From Paragonimus westermani (Eukaryota; Platyhelminthes; Trematoda; Plagiorchiida; Troglotrematidae): DNA of 64,000 nucleotides. A model generated the notes under the pieces. That model saw nothing but the letters and a program-made list of their open reading frames with translations, was not told the origin of the DNA and made no database searches. The DNA is taken from assembly GCA_008508345.1 (NCBI GenBank), contig QNGE01001222.1, positions 89,037 through 153,036 on the forward strand, written 5' to 3'. Below are positions 49,963-60,410 of the stretch, in pieces. The number at the start of each line of letters is the position of its first letter. Within the stretch, counting starts at the first letter, position 1. The translations under genes were made by a program, and so were the position numbers.

Positions 49963-49975
49963 GTAACCTGGCAAC
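49963..49975 (-). promoter_or_regulatory. Putative RFX X-box upstream of the ERICH2-like gene
   Basis: The plus strand reads GTAACCTGGCAAC, which fits the X-box consensus GTNRCC(N0-3)RGYAAC with a one-base spacer. It lies 25 bp upstream of the ATG at 49938. X-boxes close to the start codon are typical of cilia genes controlled by RFX factors. The role is inferred from match and position only. Confidence 0.45.
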
Positions 49976-50030
49976 CAGTTTAAAACACCACGGAGGTTAT
50001 GGCCTTCAGCATCAATTAAAGAAACAGAAT

Positions 50031-53000
50031 TTTCAGCGATTTCAGCGATTTGTACACGGGTTCAAGGCTGGGGGCCCAATCTACCCGGATCCAGTCAGTT
50101 TGTTCGTTTCGATGTCCGGCGGTTTTCTGTTGACCTGAAAGGCAGTCAATGAAAACGGGGTGTAGCACCGCTTTTGGGGGCTACAGAAAGTACCAACAAC
50201 AGAGTAAAATAATAATCTAGCAAAACAGGATAAATTAATAATCTAACGGTTTATTAAGTGGATGGGAATCCAATAACACTTTGAGACGGTCTTTAGAAGA
50301 GCAGCTAATAATCTCTAGTGGTAGGTCGTTCCAGTAGTTGATAACCCTATAAGAGAAGAACTGTTGTCTTAGGAAGGTCCGAGGTCGAAGCTTATAGAGC
50401 TTCTTGTCGTGGCCTCTTCGACTGTTATCACTTATTAGGGTAAAGAATTGTTGCACAAGTCCTGTGCTAAAGAGAAAATGTGTAAGAATTAAGTCGCCGC
50501 GGAGTCTACGAAACTCAAGTGGATAAAGATCGAGAATTTCAAGGCGAGACTCGTAGGATAGATGCCGCAAGCCAGTGACCATTTTGGTGGCCACTCGCTG
50601 GACACGTTCAATGGCGAGTATGTCCTTCTTCAAACCGGTGTAGACGACTTGATTGGCATACTCGAGCAATGGTCTTATGTAGACTCTGTAAAGCGTGTGA
50701 AAGGCGCGCTTGTCAATCCGGGGGAAGGTTCGTTTGATCATCCCGAGAGTCATGAGACCCCTTTTTGCGGCCAGCTGGTGATGATAAGAGAAGGACAACC
50801 CAGACGATAGCCAGATCCCTAGGTCTTTTTTGAGGTCTACTTTCGTGATACCTACTACACTTTGTGCACCATGTATCACGAATAGGTTCCCAGAGTCTCC
50901 TCCGAGTGACATGTGCGCACACTTACTGTCGTTTAGAGGGAGACTCCAATCCTCTGACCAGCACTTAATACGATCAAGGTCAATCTGCAATGCACTGGGG
51001 TCACAGGCGTTCCAGATTTTTAAGTCGTCGGCATAAAGGAGAGCGTTGCTAGAGATCAAATCGGGGAGATCATTGATGTAAATAAGAAACAACAATGGAC
51101 CAAGTACCGATCCTTGAGGGACCCCCACAGAGACTGGGGATGGGGACGAAAGGCCTGAACCGGTTTTTACTCTGAAAGTCCTGTTACCAAGAAAGGAGGT
51201 TATCCAGCGGAGAACTTCTCCTTGAATCCCATAGGCTTCTAGTTTGTGCAGCAGAGGACCGTGTGGGACACGGTCGAAGGCTTTGGCAAAGTCGAAGAAG
51301 ATAGCGTCCGAGATATGACCATTGTCTTTGGCCTCTGTTAGGCTATCCATGAAGATTAACATATTAGTTATGCATGACCGCTCAGGAAGAAAGCCATGCT
51401 GGGTCGAAGAGAAGAGGTTATTTGAGAAGAAATGCTTAAAGATAGTGCGTTTTAACAGTCGCTCCATTATCTTGCATGGGATGCTGGTAAGGCTGATCGG
51501 TCGATAACTAGCAGGAGAATGACGATCGCCTGTTTTAAATATAGGTGAGACATTGGCCTCTTTCCATGCCTCCGGAAGAGTGCCTGTCCGAAGTGTCTGT
51601 TTAAACAGATCGAAGAGAGGCATCGCCAAACTGACGGCCGCTTCTTTGAGGATCCGGGGATGGATCTTGTCTGGTCCCATGGCACTATAAGGATTGATCT
51701 TAAGCAAGAGGTCCTGAACGTCAGACACAGAAAAGTCAGCTGTCAGGATGGGTTGTTGGAAGTGCCTCTGCGGGAGAATTGGATGCCAGTTTGGCAGATC
51801 CACATTGTAGACTGATGAGTAGTATTCCCTGAACATCTCGGCAACCACTTGGGGGTTGGAGGAGGTTTCCCCGTCGGGAAGCCGCAGAGAAAGCGCTGAG
51901 GGCTTAGTTTTTCTCTGGCGTCGTATATACTTGAAAAGAAAATTCTTATTCTCGTGAGCTATTTGTAGGATTTTCGACTGTACGTGTTGGGTGTGTTGCC
52001 GGATTTCCCGCTTGCACCTGTTTCGTACAGAGCGAAAGGCCTCTAGATCCTCTGGCCTATCCGTTAGCTTCTGTTTAGAGAATAGACGAGAACGTAATTC
52101 AAGAAGGCGGCGTATGTTCCGCGGAAGCGGTGCACGAGAGGAGAACTTCAATAGTTTTCGAGGAACAAATGCCTCATCGGCTTCGTGAATGGCAGCTTTA
52201 AAGGAAAGGTAGTTCAAGTTCACTGAGTCGGATGTGAGGCTGAGTGTGCTTAAGAACGTCCTTAGTGCGTTAAAGTCTGCGTTCTGGAAGTTTCGGAATG
52301 AAGTCTTTGTTACAGCGTTTTGGAGCCAGTAACAGATAAAGTCAAAGTTTAGTAGCATATGGTCACTATGCCCTAGCGGCGGTTTGATGACCACCCTATC
52401 TACCAGGTGAGCCTCGTTCGTAATGACCAGATCGAGCAAGGAGGGTGTCTGTCCTGGACGGTGCCTTGTAGGTAGATCGACATGCTGTGTCCAGGCTTTC
52501 TCATGGATCAACATTGCCAAGGACTTCGAGAACCCGCAGCCACAGTCCTCATGAGAAGCCGCCATAGAGTTGAGTTTGGGTGCGTTGAAGTCACCCATAA
52601 TAAGAAGATGGGAGAAACGCTGGGCAGACGTGAGTCTGTCTAAGGTAGCAAGGATGGCTTCGTCGTCGGATGCACTGCATGACGGCGAGCGGTACACAAC
52701 ACCGGTAAGAAGCGTGTCACGTTTGCGAAGTTGGAGTTTAATCCAGAGCGTGTCGCATTTCTCTGGGAAGGTAAATTCCCCTACGACAGCTGGCACTGGG
52801 AGCTTCTGGCTTAGGAAAACGGCGCAGCCTCCCATGCGTCCACGGGAGGAGTCCGTCCGGTATAAAGAGTAACCAGGGACATGCAGTTCATTATCACTGA
52901 TATCCGCGGAAAGCCAGGTCTCTGTTAATGCAAGAATGTGAGGGCTAGTGTCGTGGACCGGCTGTCTGATTTCTGGTAGTTTGTTCAGAAGGCTCAGACA

Positions 53001-53123
53001 GTTGGTGTACACGCACTTTAAGGCTACTTCTTCGTTTGGCTGGGTGCAAAAAGAGACAGAAGTGCATGAGGGAAAGCTTGGGAAAGTAGCCTCAGTAGTG
53101 AAGGGGGTTGTGCAACTGGGTGT
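50031..53123 (-). mobile_element. CR1-type LINE, copy 1, nearly intact, 5'-truncated
   Basis: This minus-strand element shares coding sequence and 3' UTR with copy 2 at 57538-61870. The 3' end carries a 9-bp tandem TTTCAGCGA (50031-50048), preceded in the element sense by a UTR containing GGTGTAGCACCGCTTTTGGG-like sequence also present in copy 2 (57654-57673). Similarity to copy 2 begins near 53123, so the region 5' of the endonuclease (ORF1 and the linker) is missing. CR1 elements typically show 5' truncation and short 3' tandem repeats. The open reading frame has no stop over its whole length, so the insertion is young. Confidence 0.82.
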
Positions 53124-53195
53124 GGCGAAGATATCCATCAGCAGAATGCAAAGGCCTTCTAGTGTACACGGTTGCGAACCAAGTTTCAATTTCAT
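50235..53195 (-). CDS. CR1-type endonuclease/reverse transcriptase (ORF2)
   Basis: The frame is 986 codons from the first ATG (53195). An apurinic-type endonuclease comes first, with ALTETWL near residues 68-75, MGDFNAP near 200-206, LLDLVIT near 260 and LGHSDHMLL near 275-283. The RT follows, with KINPYSAMGPDKIHPRIL near 500-520, SYRPISLTSI near 560, FFDFAKAFDRVPHGPL near 630-645, VGVPQGSVLGPLLF near 690-705, and the active site YADD at 721-724. A C-terminal block SYRVINYWNDLPLEI is typical of CR1/L2-type elements. All catalytic residues I can check are present. The first 25 or so residues are encoded by DNA outside the element, because similarity to copy 2 begins near 53123. It nicks DNA and copies element RNA in the nucleus. 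Its 3' end faces the ERICH2-like gene on the same strand. Confidence 0.85.
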   Translation of the reverse strand: MKLKLGSQPCTLEGLCILLMDIFATPSCTTPFTTEATFPSFPSCTSVSFCTQPNEEVALKCVYTNCLSLLNKLPEIRQPVHDTSPHILALTETWLSADISDNELHVPGYSLYRTDSSRGRMGGCAVFLSQKLPVPAVVGEFTFPEKCDTLWIKLQLRKRDTLLTGVVYRSPSCSASDDEAILATLDRLTSAQRFSHLLIMGDFNAPKLNSMAASHEDCGCGFSKSLAMLIHEKAWTQHVDLPTRHRPGQTPSLLDLVITNEAHLVDRVVIKPPLGHSDHMLLNFDFICYWLQNAVTKTSFRNFQNADFNALRTFLSTLSLTSDSVNLNYLSFKAAIHEADEAFVPRKLLKFSSRAPLPRNIRRLLELRSRLFSKQKLTDRPEDLEAFRSVRNRCKREIRQHTQHVQSKILQIAHENKNFLFKYIRRQRKTKPSALSLRLPDGETSSNPQVVAEMFREYYSSVYNVDLPNWHPILPQRHFQQPILTADFSVSDVQDLLLKINPYSAMGPDKIHPRILKEAAVSLAMPLFDLFKQTLRTGTLPEAWKEANVSPIFKTGDRHSPASYRPISLTSIPCKIMERLLKRTIFKHFFSNNLFSSTQHGFLPERSCITNMLIFMDSLTEAKDNGHISDAIFFDFAKAFDRVPHGPLLHKLEAYGIQGEVLRWITSFLGNRTFRVKTGSGLSSPSPVSVGVPQGSVLGPLLFLIYINDLPDLISSNALLYADDLKIWNACDPSALQIDLDRIKCWSEDWSLPLNDSKCAHMSLGGDSGNLFVIHGAQSVVGITKVDLKKDLGIWLSSGLSFSYHHQLAAKRGLMTLGMIKRTFPRIDKRAFHTLYRVYIRPLLEYANQVVYTGLKKDILAIERVQRVATKMVTGLRHLSYESRLEILDLYPLEFRRLRGDLILTHFLFSTGLVQQFFTLISDNSRRGHDKKLYKLRPRTFLRQQFFSYRVINYWNDLPLEIISCSSKDRLKVLLDSHPLNKPLDY

Positions 53196-53261
53196 CACGA
53201 AAATTGGGTTTTCACAATTTTCTTGGTGAATGTTTATGGTCTTTTTTGTTATTTCCAGCAC

Positions 53262-53734
53262 AGTGTATAGTGTCCACGGCTCACACTAATATTTTGCAAT
53301 TTAACGTAGTGAGTGCAACTGATAACGGAACAATGTGTTCTATTGTTCTCTCGCTAGATTATTGATTGCGTTGTATAGATACATACTGCATTACAAATCC
53401 GTTGGCCAACGTGCTGCGTTATTACTACTATGTGAAAACCAGCCCTGAGTTTGAGGTAAGTCAATTTTTGATTACCATCACGTATTTCTGACAACCAAAC
53501 TCATCTTTGTATATTTTTATATATTGTGTTTCGCTTACTCCGTCCGTACACTTGCTTGAAAACTTTACTATCGTATTTTTAAAAATTCTACTGCTAACAG
53601 GAATAAACGGGAACCTCCGCGCTTGACCTCCTTCAGAACTGTTATGTTATATGAGAGGCCTTTTGGCCTAGCGGAAGCTTAGTGACTTCATCTCAAAGCA
53701 ATTGTGAGAGGTAAAGCTGCCACCTTCGGCATAT
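53262..53734. other. No recognisable gene
   Basis: The 5' flank of the LINE insertion, with only short unrecognised frames. Confidence 0.45.
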
Positions 53735-54159
53735 CACACTATGGCTGCCATGGATGAGGGTAGATCGGTCGAAAAATTAGCGGCCCATGACCACAACCTA
53801 TCGGAAACTTTTTCTCCACATCCGGCGTGTACCGCAACCATAATGGTTTCCACGTCAGCTGCTTCAACCCAAAAACTGACGGTAGCCTGAGACTTTTGGT
53901 AGGGAAGATGTGCCACCTTATGGGCAAGGACCATATAGGTCAGCGAGCTTGAGATGCACCTACGAAGGAGCCGTGTATGATCTTAATCACACAACCCATC
54001 AGGGTGGTGTTGGTGTCAACAAAACTTTCAACTCAAAGCGAAGAAGTGCAAACGGCCATGCATATTCCGGACTCGCCACGTGTCAACGTCAAACAGACAG
54101 GCCAGTCTATAACGGCGACAACTGACGCTAGCTCATGGGATTACAATTCGCCTATTTCA

Positions 54160-54240
54160 TATCAGGGATCGATCGACTGGCTTGCGGTTCCTCATCGATA
54201 CCGGAGGTGAGCTCAGCGTTAGTCCACTGCGGACAAGCGA
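54160..54240 (+). pseudogene. Ty3/Gypsy aspartic protease active-site region
   Basis: One frame reads DRSTGLRFLIDTGGELSVSP (IDTG at 54194-54205), the DTG active-site loop of retroelement proteases. A stop follows about ten codons later. In an active element this enzyme would cut the Gag-Pol polyprotein. Confidence 0.7.
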
Positions 54241-54754
54241 TTAACTTCAGCATGGTCAATGCGCTTCACAAGCTGCGAATCAGTGTCGCATCAAAACTCT
54301 AAGGAAATCCCCATCCCCTGTCGAATTCGCTCTCTAGCGAGATTTTCAATGGATATTCCTGCTTGCCGGTACTCAGAAGCAACCCATCAGTGCAAACTTT
54401 CTGTTGCATATTGAACTTTCTCTTGACCTTAAGGCGTAAGCTAACTGAAAACACCACTGCCTGCATGGTAACCGGCCTCCAATCGACTGTCGCATTAATC
54501 ACCTTCTGGCATGCTCTTCCACCAACATCGCATTTCGCTGAGGGATATCCCCTTGTTAACTTGGCCGTGCCGAGCCGGTTGGGCACAATATGGAACATCA
54601 TATTACGACACGTTATTTTCTGTCGTTCTCTCGTCCATGCCTTTCATATCCGGACGACCTCAAACAGCCAAGGCTTAATTCAACCGTATGCTTATTTAAG
54701 CGTAATCCGACCTTTGAACAGCTCTTGAGCAACACCACGCCACATGTATCAAAC

Positions 54755-55408
54755 AGCCTGCTGACGACTGGCGACTCCGTGGTGATTACCGTGCTCTCAA
54801 TAAATGCGTAATCTAGGCTAGGTAATTTACACCACGCATCCAAAATTTCTCTTAGGACTTGCCGGCACTACCCTTTTCATTGAATGAGATCTAACGTTCA
54901 CCTTTTATCATATTCCGCTTTCCGAACAGGACTTTCAGAAGACAGCTATTACAGCGCCTTGCTGGCCCTTTGAGTTGACGGGGATGCTCTACGGGCCTCG
55001 TAGTGTGACTGAAACACTTCAACGATTCGTGGACGAAGTGTGGCGTGGACTGTGCTTTGCATACTTCTACATTATCGATGTCTTGATCACTAGCCGCTGA
55101 AACGAGAAACGTCTGTCTCACCTTCGTGCCGTTTTCGATAGTTTCGCGCAACATGATATCAAAGTCAGCACTGATGAATGTGCCCCTGGTTTTAAGTCAC
55201 TGGATTTCTTGAGACATCTCATCGATCAAACCGGCAACACATCTTCGCCAGATGAGATTGAGTCTACCTCGACTTGTTCTATTCCCACTACAAAGACCGG
55301 ACTCCTACGACTCCTCTGCTCATTCAACTATTGCCGGCGTTTCGTGTCCTATTGCACGGACCTTTTGAAAACTCCGGCTGACTCGACCGACCCGGAACAA
55401 GTCCAGTG
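54755..55408 (+). pseudogene. Ty3/Gypsy reverse transcriptase remnant
   Basis: The block ADDWRLRGDYRALNKCVI at about 54759-54812 is the WRxCGDYRxLN finger motif. After a broken stretch come DLTFTFYHIPLSEQDFQKTA at about 54890-54950, FELTGMLYGP, and LQRFVDEVWRGLCFAYFYI at about 55017-55073. The active site reads YIIDVL (about 55066-55083) where the family has YIDDVL, so one catalytic aspartate is lost. LRAVFDSFAQHDIKVSTDEC follows, and SLDFLRHLID matches the SLDFLGH block. The frame shows at least one stop after the active site. Confidence 0.82.
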
Positions 55409-55469
55409 AACTTCCGCCCGAAGCAAAAGCAGCTGTCTTAGCGGCGAAGGAAGCCTCATAGCACACTAC

Positions 55470-55870
55470 TAAACTATGTTTCATTTTTGTGATCCAAACG
55501 CTTGTCCTGTCATCACGGATGCATCGGACGCCGTCGTTGGTGCGGTCTCAGGACAATCCGTGAATGGTGAACAGCAACCCTCAGCCTTTTCCTCCAGAAG
55601 GCTGTAACCAGCACAGATGATGTGCTGCACCTTTGGACGTGGGCTACTGGCTAAGTGTTTGGTGGTCAGCCACTTCTGACACCTTCCGGAAGGCTGACAC
55701 TTTGCTGTGCAAACCGACCACAAGCCCTCGACAATTGCTTCTTACACCACGTTTGATGGGCACCCCTCATGTGGAATGAGACATCGGAACCATACCTCCC
55801 AATTCACCATGGACATTGGCACTCACGCGGTGACACGAGTTTTGTTGCTGACCAATTTCATGTTCTGACC
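55470..55870 (+). pseudogene. Ty3/Gypsy RNase H remnant
   Basis: The frame reads ITDASDAVVGAVSGQSVNGE, then PSAFSSRRL and, after stops, FAVQTDHKPSTIASY. These match the TDASDxAVGAVL, LAFFSRRL and VxTDHKPLTxAL blocks of Gypsy RNase H. The catalytic Asp of TDAS and of TDHK are kept, but three or more stops lie in between. RHRNHTSQFTMDI near 55780-55818 matches the RHLxxISQFTTDI block at the end of the domain. Confidence 0.8.
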
Positions 55871-56009
55871 TTAACCTAGTACAATCGCCACCTTCCTTTG
55901 ACCTGATTACAATGGCCGCTACCCAACAGTGAAGTGAGGACACTAGGAAAGTCCCCAGTTGTACGTCCTGGAAATTGTCTACCGTCCCTCTGCCAACAAA
56001 AGCTGGTGG

Positions 56010-57537
56010 CATTCTATGTAATATTTCAATAGGTACACTTAAACCTCCAGTCTCACCTTCTTACTGGCATACTGCCTGCAACCATTTCCACTATAAAACA
56101 CAGGCAGCACTCAAAGGAAAAGTTGTATTCAAAGGCACATTGTGCACACTATAAAATTTGTTTAAACGCAGTTATATTCCTTCTCCGACTTATCGTCTTT
56201 TGGTCTGATGAATTTGCTTCGTAAATCGGTTAACCTCGAATCCATGCGCATTGGACTAATTTAAGTCTCGCTTTACATAACACTCCTTGTTAGCTGAGCA
56301 CCGGAATTTGGGGAGGATTGGTGGATTTCCAAAGGCCGTGTGTCTTTAAGTAGAGTTTTGTCCCGTGAAGGTGGACAAATATCGGGTTTTCGTCTGCTGC
56401 CTCCAGTCTTTTATTTGGCTGGTTGACTTTGGGAATGCTGGCCTAGCAGCATGTGTTTCATTCCATTGTTTTTATGCTTACCAAGACTTCAGGGACCTGA
56501 ACCGTATAGTGTAGTCTAGCAATTCTTCACGTTTCGGGAAAGATTCAAACGCCCTCTCAATGTAATAGCCTCTATGTTACTTATGAGGTCCCTTCAAATT
56601 CATCTGTGCTATTTTACGGGTCTGTCCAAGTGAAAATCCTTCATCACTTACTTACTATGTGACGCTGAATTGAAGTACAGCTGACGTTTAAACATCTGAG
56701 GGTAGTCTCAATTCTCATCCGGTCCACGACGTATGTGAAGCTTGGGGATTCTACGTGTGGGTTGTAAGAAAGGCTTGGTTTTGACCATTTTCAAGCCAGC
56801 AACCCTCCGTCTTGCAAAATCCTCAAGGATATTCCTGAGAAATGGATCATCTCTACTCACCCGGTTCCTCGCCGGCACTATTTTTAGATCGCGTTTTATC
56901 CATCTCTAGTAGCCTGCAAACTACCCGGATTAGGGGCCTTTGAACCAAAATCTTTGATTTGAACGTCGTTGATAGGAGGCTGGGTAACGGTACGCTCAGT
57001 GGATAATGTTGACGGTTGCCACTGTTTTCATATCTACTGTGCAAGCGGGACTGTTGGATGCACTTCACTGAAGCAGTTTATCATCTACTCACATAATGCT
57101 GATGCTAACCACATGGCTGCGGCCTCCAAACTTTACAACCTACAACAGAGACTGGCGTTTGGGTATTGATAAATTTCAAGCCACTCCATGTGATGTTAGC
57201 CATTTTCGCCCGCTCGTTACTTGTTCAGTTCATTTTGAAGCATTTGTTATGTTGGGCCAGTATCTCCCAGTTACTTCCACCAGAAATATTCAGTGCGCAT
57301 CCGGTTCCTGGACCACACATCAAGTGAGATCTTAACTTCAGTAGGCAGTTAAAAGGAGAGCCAGACAAACTGGTTGCGTGGTTCAAATCCTCAATGTCAA
57401 TGGAATGTAGAAGTCACAGTTATCAATAATGTTCAAGTCTAAGATTTTCGAGTGCTACACACGGACGTTGTAAAGACAACAACATTTAGGTGCACTCTAC
57501 GGAGATGAAAGAGATTATATGCTAACTTGAGCAATTC
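56010..57537. other. No recognisable gene
   Basis: Short unrecognised frames. Integrase of the preceding Gypsy element could have lain here but I see no core motif. A lone Pol III B-box-like word GGTTCAAATCC stands at 57380-57390 without a convincing A-box. Confidence 0.4.
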
Positions 57538-57641
57538 ATTCAGCGATTGATACACGGGTTCAAGGCAGCGGCCCAAGGTTCCCGGATTCAGTCGGTTTTC
57601 CTTGCTCACTGTCAGCGGGCGTCTGTTGATCTGAAAGGCGA

Positions 57642-60400
57642 TCATTTAAAACAGGGTGTAGCACCGCTCTTGGGGATTACAGTGAATAACAAAAACAAAG
57701 TAAGTTTACTCGCATAATGAACTTTTAAATGAATGAGAATCAAGAAAAGCTTTGAAACTATCCCTGAACTCGCTGCTGACGAGCCTAGAAAGAAGTCTAT
57801 TCCAACAGTTAATAACCCTGTAAGAAAGGAACAGTTGCCTAAGAAAGGTCCAAAGACGAAGCTTGAAAAGCTTCCTATTATGTCCTCGCCGGCCGTCACC
57901 ATTCGCTTCAGTGAAGAACTATTCCACAAGACCCAACTGAAGAAGTGTGTGAGTATTGGATCACCGCGAAGTCTTCGACATCCAAGTGGGTACAGGTCAA
58001 GCATTTCAAGCCAAGACTCGTAAATAACATTATTCAGGCCCGCGACCACCTTGGTAGCCGCGCGCTGAACACGCTCAACAGCTACTATGTCTTTCTCCAG
58101 ACCGGTACACATAACCTGATTGGCATACTCGAGGAGCGGTCTTATATAAATCCCGTGGAGCGTTTGAAAAGTTTTCTTGTCTATGCTGGATAAAGTGCGC
58201 CTGATCATCATAAGCGCGGCAAATCCCTTTTTTTGCTGCCATCTCATAGTTATACGTGAAGGACAAGTTTGACGATAACCAGGTGCCCAAAGGTTCATCC
58301 AGATCGATTCTCATGATGTCTACTGTGCTGGATGCGCTATGAATCATGAAGGCGTTGCCAGACTCGCCACCGATTGACATGTGAGCACATTCGTCCGACC
58401 AGCGCTTGATCGCGTCGAGGTCAATTTCTAGTGCACTGGGATCAGTGGCATTTCAGAATTTTAAGTCGTCCGCATATAACAAGTTGCTGGGAACCTGGCA
58501 CTGACCCTTGGGGAACTCCCGCAGAAATGAAAAAGAGACGAAAGTCTGATCCGTTCTTGACTATAAAAGTTCTGTTATCAAGAAAAGAGGCAATCCAGCG
58601 AAGAACCTCTCCTTAAATACCATAAGCTTCCAGTTTGTGTTTCAGGGGGGCGTGTGGTACAGGGTCAAAAGCCTTGGCGAAATCAAACAAGGTAATATCT
58701 GAGATGAGGCCATTGTCTTTAGCCTCCGTCAGACCATCCATGAAAATGAGCATGTGTGTTATTCATGACCGATAAGGCAGGAACCCATGCCGTGTGGAAG
58801 AGAAAAGATTATTTGATATGAAGTGATTGGGTATGGCGCGCTTTAGTAGGCGCTCCATTATTTTGCACAGACTGTTAGTAAGGCTGATTGGCCGATAGAT
58901 AACCAGGGAGTGCCGGTCACCCACTTTAAATATGGATGTGACCGTCGCCTCTTTCTGTGCGCTAGAGAAGATGCTAGTTTGGAGTGTTCGCTTAAACAGC
59001 TTATAAAGAGGTTCAGCCAGACTAACAGCTGCTTCCTTGAGTAATCTGGGATGGATCATGTCAGGACCCATTGCACTGCATGAATTAACCTTGAGTAAAA
59101 GGTCTTCAACATTTAGCACAGGAAACTCAGCGGTCACGAGTGGTTGCCTGAACTTCTGTAGCGGTAGGACAGAATGCCAGCTCGGGGATGCGACGTTGTA
59201 GACTGCCGAGTACTACTCTCTGAATAACTCGGCCACAACTAGGAAGTCAGATGAAGTCTCCCCGTTGGGCAGTCGTAAAGAAAGAGCTTAACGTCTGTTC
59301 ATTCTTAGTCGTCGCATATGCTTGAATAAGAAGTTTTTGTTCCCGCGGGCTCTTATGAGGATCTTCTCTTGTACGAGTTTGGTGTGTTCGCGGATTTCCC
59401 GCCTACACGTTTCGGACAATGTGGAACGCGCTTAGGTCCTCTGAGTTTCCTGTAAGCTTATGCTTCGCGAATAATTGGGAACGGCTGTCGAGAAGACGAC
59501 GTATCCTGCGTGGAAGGGGCGGCCTATAAGAGAAAATGCACAGTTCGCGCGGTAAAAATAAGTCGTCTGATTTCTGAATTGCGTTTTGGAACGTGTGGTA
59601 GTCCCGGTCCACGGAGTCCAAGTCAAGAAGAAGTGAACCTAGGTATGTTCTCAGGCCGTTAAAATCTGCCTGAATATACTTTCGAACGGTGGACCTTTTG
59701 CTGGTTGTTGTAACCAGTAGCGGATAAGTTCAAATGTTAACAGAGAGTGGTCACTGTGCCCAAGTGGCGGCTTGATGATCACTCTGTCTACCAGGTGGCG
59801 CTCATTAGTGATAACTAAGTCGAGCAGAGGGGGAATCAGACCAAAACGGTGCCGCGTCAGGGCGGTGACGCGCTGTGACCACGCATTCCGACGTATCAGC
59901 ATCGATAAGGAAGTCGAGAACCCGCTTTCACAGTCTCGGTGAGAAACTGATGCCCAGTTTATCTTGGGTGCATTAAAATCACCCGTAATAAGCAAATGAG
60001 TAAAGCATTGTAGGCCTAGGAATTTTTCCAGGCTCACCAAAAGAGTGTCATCGTTGGAGACGTCTGATGAAGGAGAACGATAAATAACCCCCACCAGGAA
60101 TGTGTCTTGGCTACGCAGTGGTAGTCGAAGCCACAGAGCGTCACATTTATCAGAGGACTGGAAGCCACCAATAACCGTGGGTTTCGGGAGACACTGCTGA
60201 AGAAAAGTCGCAGAACCCCTATTCTCCCTCGGGCAGAGTCAGCCCGGTAAACTGAATACCCCGCGACACTCAGTTCACTGTCACTGATATCAACTCCAAG
60301 CCAGGTCTCCGTGAAGGCGAACGTGTGGAGTTGGTTGCCATGAGTTGACTGTCTGATTTCCGGTAAGTTATGGAACGGACTCAAAAAGTTCGTATACGTG
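57642..60400 (-). pseudogene. CR1-type ORF2 remnant (endonuclease and RT)
   Basis: All domains of copy 1 are present in order but in different frames: FAFTETWLGVDISDSELS at about 60310-60255, GVIYRSPSSDVS and ITGDFNAPKINW at about 60090-59950, LLDLVITNERH and LGHSDHSLL at about 59830-59740, SAMGPDMIHPRLLKEAAVS at about 59080-59025, and YADD near 58475-58460. Compared with copy 1, about 10 codons are missing after IKRWSDE (near 58405), and about 50 nt between the GVPQGS region and YADD (near 58497). It cannot give an active enzyme. Confidence 0.82.
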
Positions 60401-60410
60401 CATCAGAAAG

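Larger units (their letters stand above)
53735..56000 (+). mobile_element. Degenerate Ty3/Gypsy retrotransposon, gag end to RNase H
   Basis: On the plus strand, in order: a gag C-terminal piece MAAMDEGRSVEKLA (from 53741), a protease active site, RT and RNase H. This is the Ty3/Gypsy order. Integrase was not recognised beyond 56000 and no long terminal repeats were found. Frameshifts and stops are spread throughout. The sequence differs clearly from the Gypsy element at 13195-15820 (GDYRALN against VDYCKFN in RT), so the two are different families. Confidence 0.8.

Noticed and set aside
52570..53229. Plus-strand frames of 93-100 codons across the CR1 endonuclease
   Set aside because: They overlap the intact minus-strand ORF2 and have no motif of their own.
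53195..53261. Extension of the LINE ORF2 upstream to 53261
   Set aside because: The codon at 53261 is GTG; the first ATG is at 53195, and this part lies outside the sequence shared with copy 2.
57340..57400. tRNA-like sequence with B-box GGTTCAAATCC at 57380
   Set aside because: No A-box at the right distance and no cloverleaf stems could be drawn.
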